Source: Flavobacteriaceae bacterium UBA3179
Lineage (GTDB): Bacteria; Bacteroidota; Bacteroidia; Flavobacteriales; Flavobacteriaceae
Assembly: GCA_002364245.1 (NCBI GenBank)
Contig: DEXR01000007.1
Coordinates: 85,654-120,524 of the forward strand
Length of the DNA stretch: 34,871 bases
Direction of reading: 5' to 3'
Part shown: one piece after another, positions 33,574-34,871 of the stretch
Layout: every line of letters starts with the position of its first letter
Position numbering within the stretch: the stretch's first letter is position 1
Notes under the pieces: model-generated
What the model was told of the DNA's origin: nothing
Seen by the model: only the letters and a program-made list of their open reading frames with translations
The model's database searches: none
Program-made: the position numbers and the translations under genes

Positions 33574-34871
33574 TATGTAACGGGTGTTAAATTTAATTTT
33601 TTTCCTTTTTGAAGCATAAAACTTTTGGCCGCTTCATATTCATTAGGAATATCACCTTCTAAAATAGCTTCTTTTATGGCATCTTTAATAATACCGATTT
33701 CCCGAGAAGGTTTTAAACCAAAGGTATTCATAATTTCTTCTCCACTAATGGGCGGTTGAAAGTTTCGGATGTGATCACGTTCTTCAACTTCTTGAATTTT
33801 ATCACGAACTTTTTGAAAATTATTATGGTAGTTTTTAAACTTCTTTGGGTTTTTAGTGGTAATATCTGCTTCACAAAGTGTCATCAAATCATCTACGTGA
33901 TCTCCTGCATCAAAAATCAATCGTCTAACAGCGCTATCAGTAACATCAGTTGCCAAAACGATAGGACGAGAGCTCATTAAAACCATTTTCTGAACAAATT
34001 TCATTTTATCATTCAGTGGCATTTTCATACGCTTAAAAAGTTTATAGACCATTTTTGAGCCTACAAATTCGTGGGCATGGAATGTCCAGCCAATTTTTTT
34101 GTCAAACTTTTTAGTGGGTGCTTTTCCAATATCATGTAATAACGCTGCCCAGCGTAACCAAAGATTATCTGTTGTTTTTGAAATGTTATCGACCACTTCC
34201 AGCGTGTGCCAAAAATTGTCTTTATGCCGTTGTCCTTCTTTTTCATCAATACCTTCTAAGGCAACTAATTCAGGAAAAATAAAAGGAAGCAAGCCAGTTT
34301 TATGAAGCAAGGCAAAACCTTTAGATGGCTTATCGGCCAACAAGATTTTATTGATCTCGTCAATAATTCGCTCTTTTGAAATGATTTTTATTCGCTTTGC
34401 ATTTTTGGTAATGGATTGCAACGATTCTTTTTCAATAAAAAAGTCAAGTTGTGTGGCAAAGCGAATGGCCCGTAGCATTCGTAATGGGTCGTCGCTATAG
34501 GTAATATCTGGGTTTAAAGGCGTTTTGATAATCTTTTTCTCAAGATCTTCTATACCATTGAATGGGTCTAACAACTCACCAAAGTTCTTGTCGTTTAAAC
34601 TTAGTGCTAATGCATTGATGGTAAAATCACGGCGATTTTGGTCATCTTCCAGTGTTCCATCTTCTACAGCTGGGTTTCGGCTTTCTTCGGAATAAGATTC
34701 TTTACGGGCACCAACAAATTCTAGCTCAATTCCGCCGGTTTTAAGCATAGCGGTGCCATATGTTTTAAAAATAGAAACTTTGGGTTTTCCCGGGAGAAGT
34801 TTAGAAACCTCTTTTGCTAATTCAATACCACTACCAACCGCAACAATATCTATGTCTTTTGCTTCGCCACG
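33573..34871 (-). CDS. cca: CCA-adding tRNA nucleotidyltransferase with HD domain (5' end outside window)
   Basis: This class II nucleotidyltransferase family member builds or repairs the CCA end of tRNA. The frame is open to the window edge: before the internal Met at 34748, 41 more codons are in phase, starting [15 protein letters not shown]. That includes the catalytic DxD (Asp6 and Asp8 of the fragment). The true start lies beyond base 34871, probably about 45 residues away, with the GG-x-x-RD loop. Also visible are [11 protein letters not shown] (nt 34629-34597 region), [14 protein letters not shown], and an HD phosphohydrolase domain with [10 protein letters not shown] and [13 protein letters not shown]. 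The stop shares a base with the ctaA start. CCA-adding versus A- or CC-adding specificity cannot be told from this. Confidence 0.92.
   Translation of the reverse strand, partial: RGEAKDIDIVAVGSGIELAKEVSKLLPGKPKVSIFKTYGTAMLKTGGIELEFVGARKESYSEESRNPAVEDGTLEDDQNRRDFTINALALSLNDKNFGELLDPFNGIEDLEKKIIKTPLNPDITYSDDPLRMLRAIRFATQLDFFIEKESLQSITKNAKRIKIISKERIIDEINKILLADKPSKGFALLHKTGLLPFIFPELVALEGIDEKEGQRHKDNFWHTLEVVDNISKTTDNLWLRWAALLHDIGKAPTKKFDKKIGWTFHAHEFVGSKMVYKLFKRMKMPLNDKMKFVQKMVLMSSRPIVLATDVTDSAVRRLIFDAGDHVDDLMTLCEADITTKNPKKFKNYHNNFQKVRDKIQEVEERDHIRNFQPPISGEEIMNTFGLKPSREIGIIKDAIKEAILEGDIPNEYEAAKSFMLQKGKKLNLTPVT

Noticed and set aside
34746..34748. ATG at 34748 as cca start
   Set aside because: 41 in-phase codons upstream encode the conserved catalytic DxD segment.

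Overview
The window reads as a piece of a Flavobacteriia (Bacteroidota) chromosome, most likely from a marine or environmental Flavobacteriaceae member. The reasons are: AT-rich DNA; almost no Shine-Dalgarno sequences; repeated TAnnTTTG boxes (the Bacteroidota -7 promoter element) in front of genes; a secreted subtilisin with a type IX secretion sorting tail; and lineage-typical families such as a PBP1-LysM fusion, a rhomboid with a C-terminal Bacteroidota extension, and a COX15/CtaA heme A synthase. The class is well supported. I do not claim a genus.

Layout. 1-4186 (+): the 3' part of mutL, two tandem rhomboid proteases and a membrane-anchored EEP-family phosphohydrolase, packed with gaps of 0-2 bases. 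4262-8128 (+): guaA, a four-LysM/PBP1 lipoprotein-like protein and an OsmC-type protein. 8179-9434 (+): a secreted DUF922 protease-like protein, a DUF3820 protein and a small membrane protein. 9579-13233 (+): pyrG and yidC. 13330-17940 (+): a MORN-repeat secreted protein, mnmA, a T9SS-exported subtilisin and an FMN enzyme of the nitronate monooxygenase/FabK family. 17937-19029 (-): a DUF421 membrane protein and an SRPBCC protein. 19213-20886 (+): sucC and a small secreted protein. 20947-22221 (-): DUF2254 membrane protein. 22452-22886 (+): Hsp20. 22964-23737 (-): rluF. 23833-25359 (+): a GH3-family adenylating enzyme. 25346-34871 (-): a HELGH metalloprotease-like protein, uvrB, an outer-membrane barrel, an ABC permease/ATPase pair, a nucleoid-associated protein, a pRiA4b ORF-3-like protein, heme A synthase and the 3' part of a CCA-adding enzyme.

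Most genes are housekeeping: nucleotide synthesis (guaA, pyrG), tRNA and rRNA maturation (mnmA, cca, rluF), DNA repair (mutL, uvrB), central metabolism (sucC), respiration (ctaA) and envelope assembly (yidC). I saw no RNA genes, CRISPR arrays, insertion sequences or phage genes, and no gene-free stretch over 300 bases.

I found no clear new multi-gene system. The points most worth a second look are: a MutL whose three endonuclease motifs are all degenerate; a 30-base perfect repeat shared by the two rhomboid genes; a perfect inverted repeat on the pyrG promoter; a heptad-periodic intergenic repeat with a second tract on the opposite strand; an unannotated 31-codon reading frame directly behind pyrG; and a bacterial GH3 enzyme of unknown substrate.
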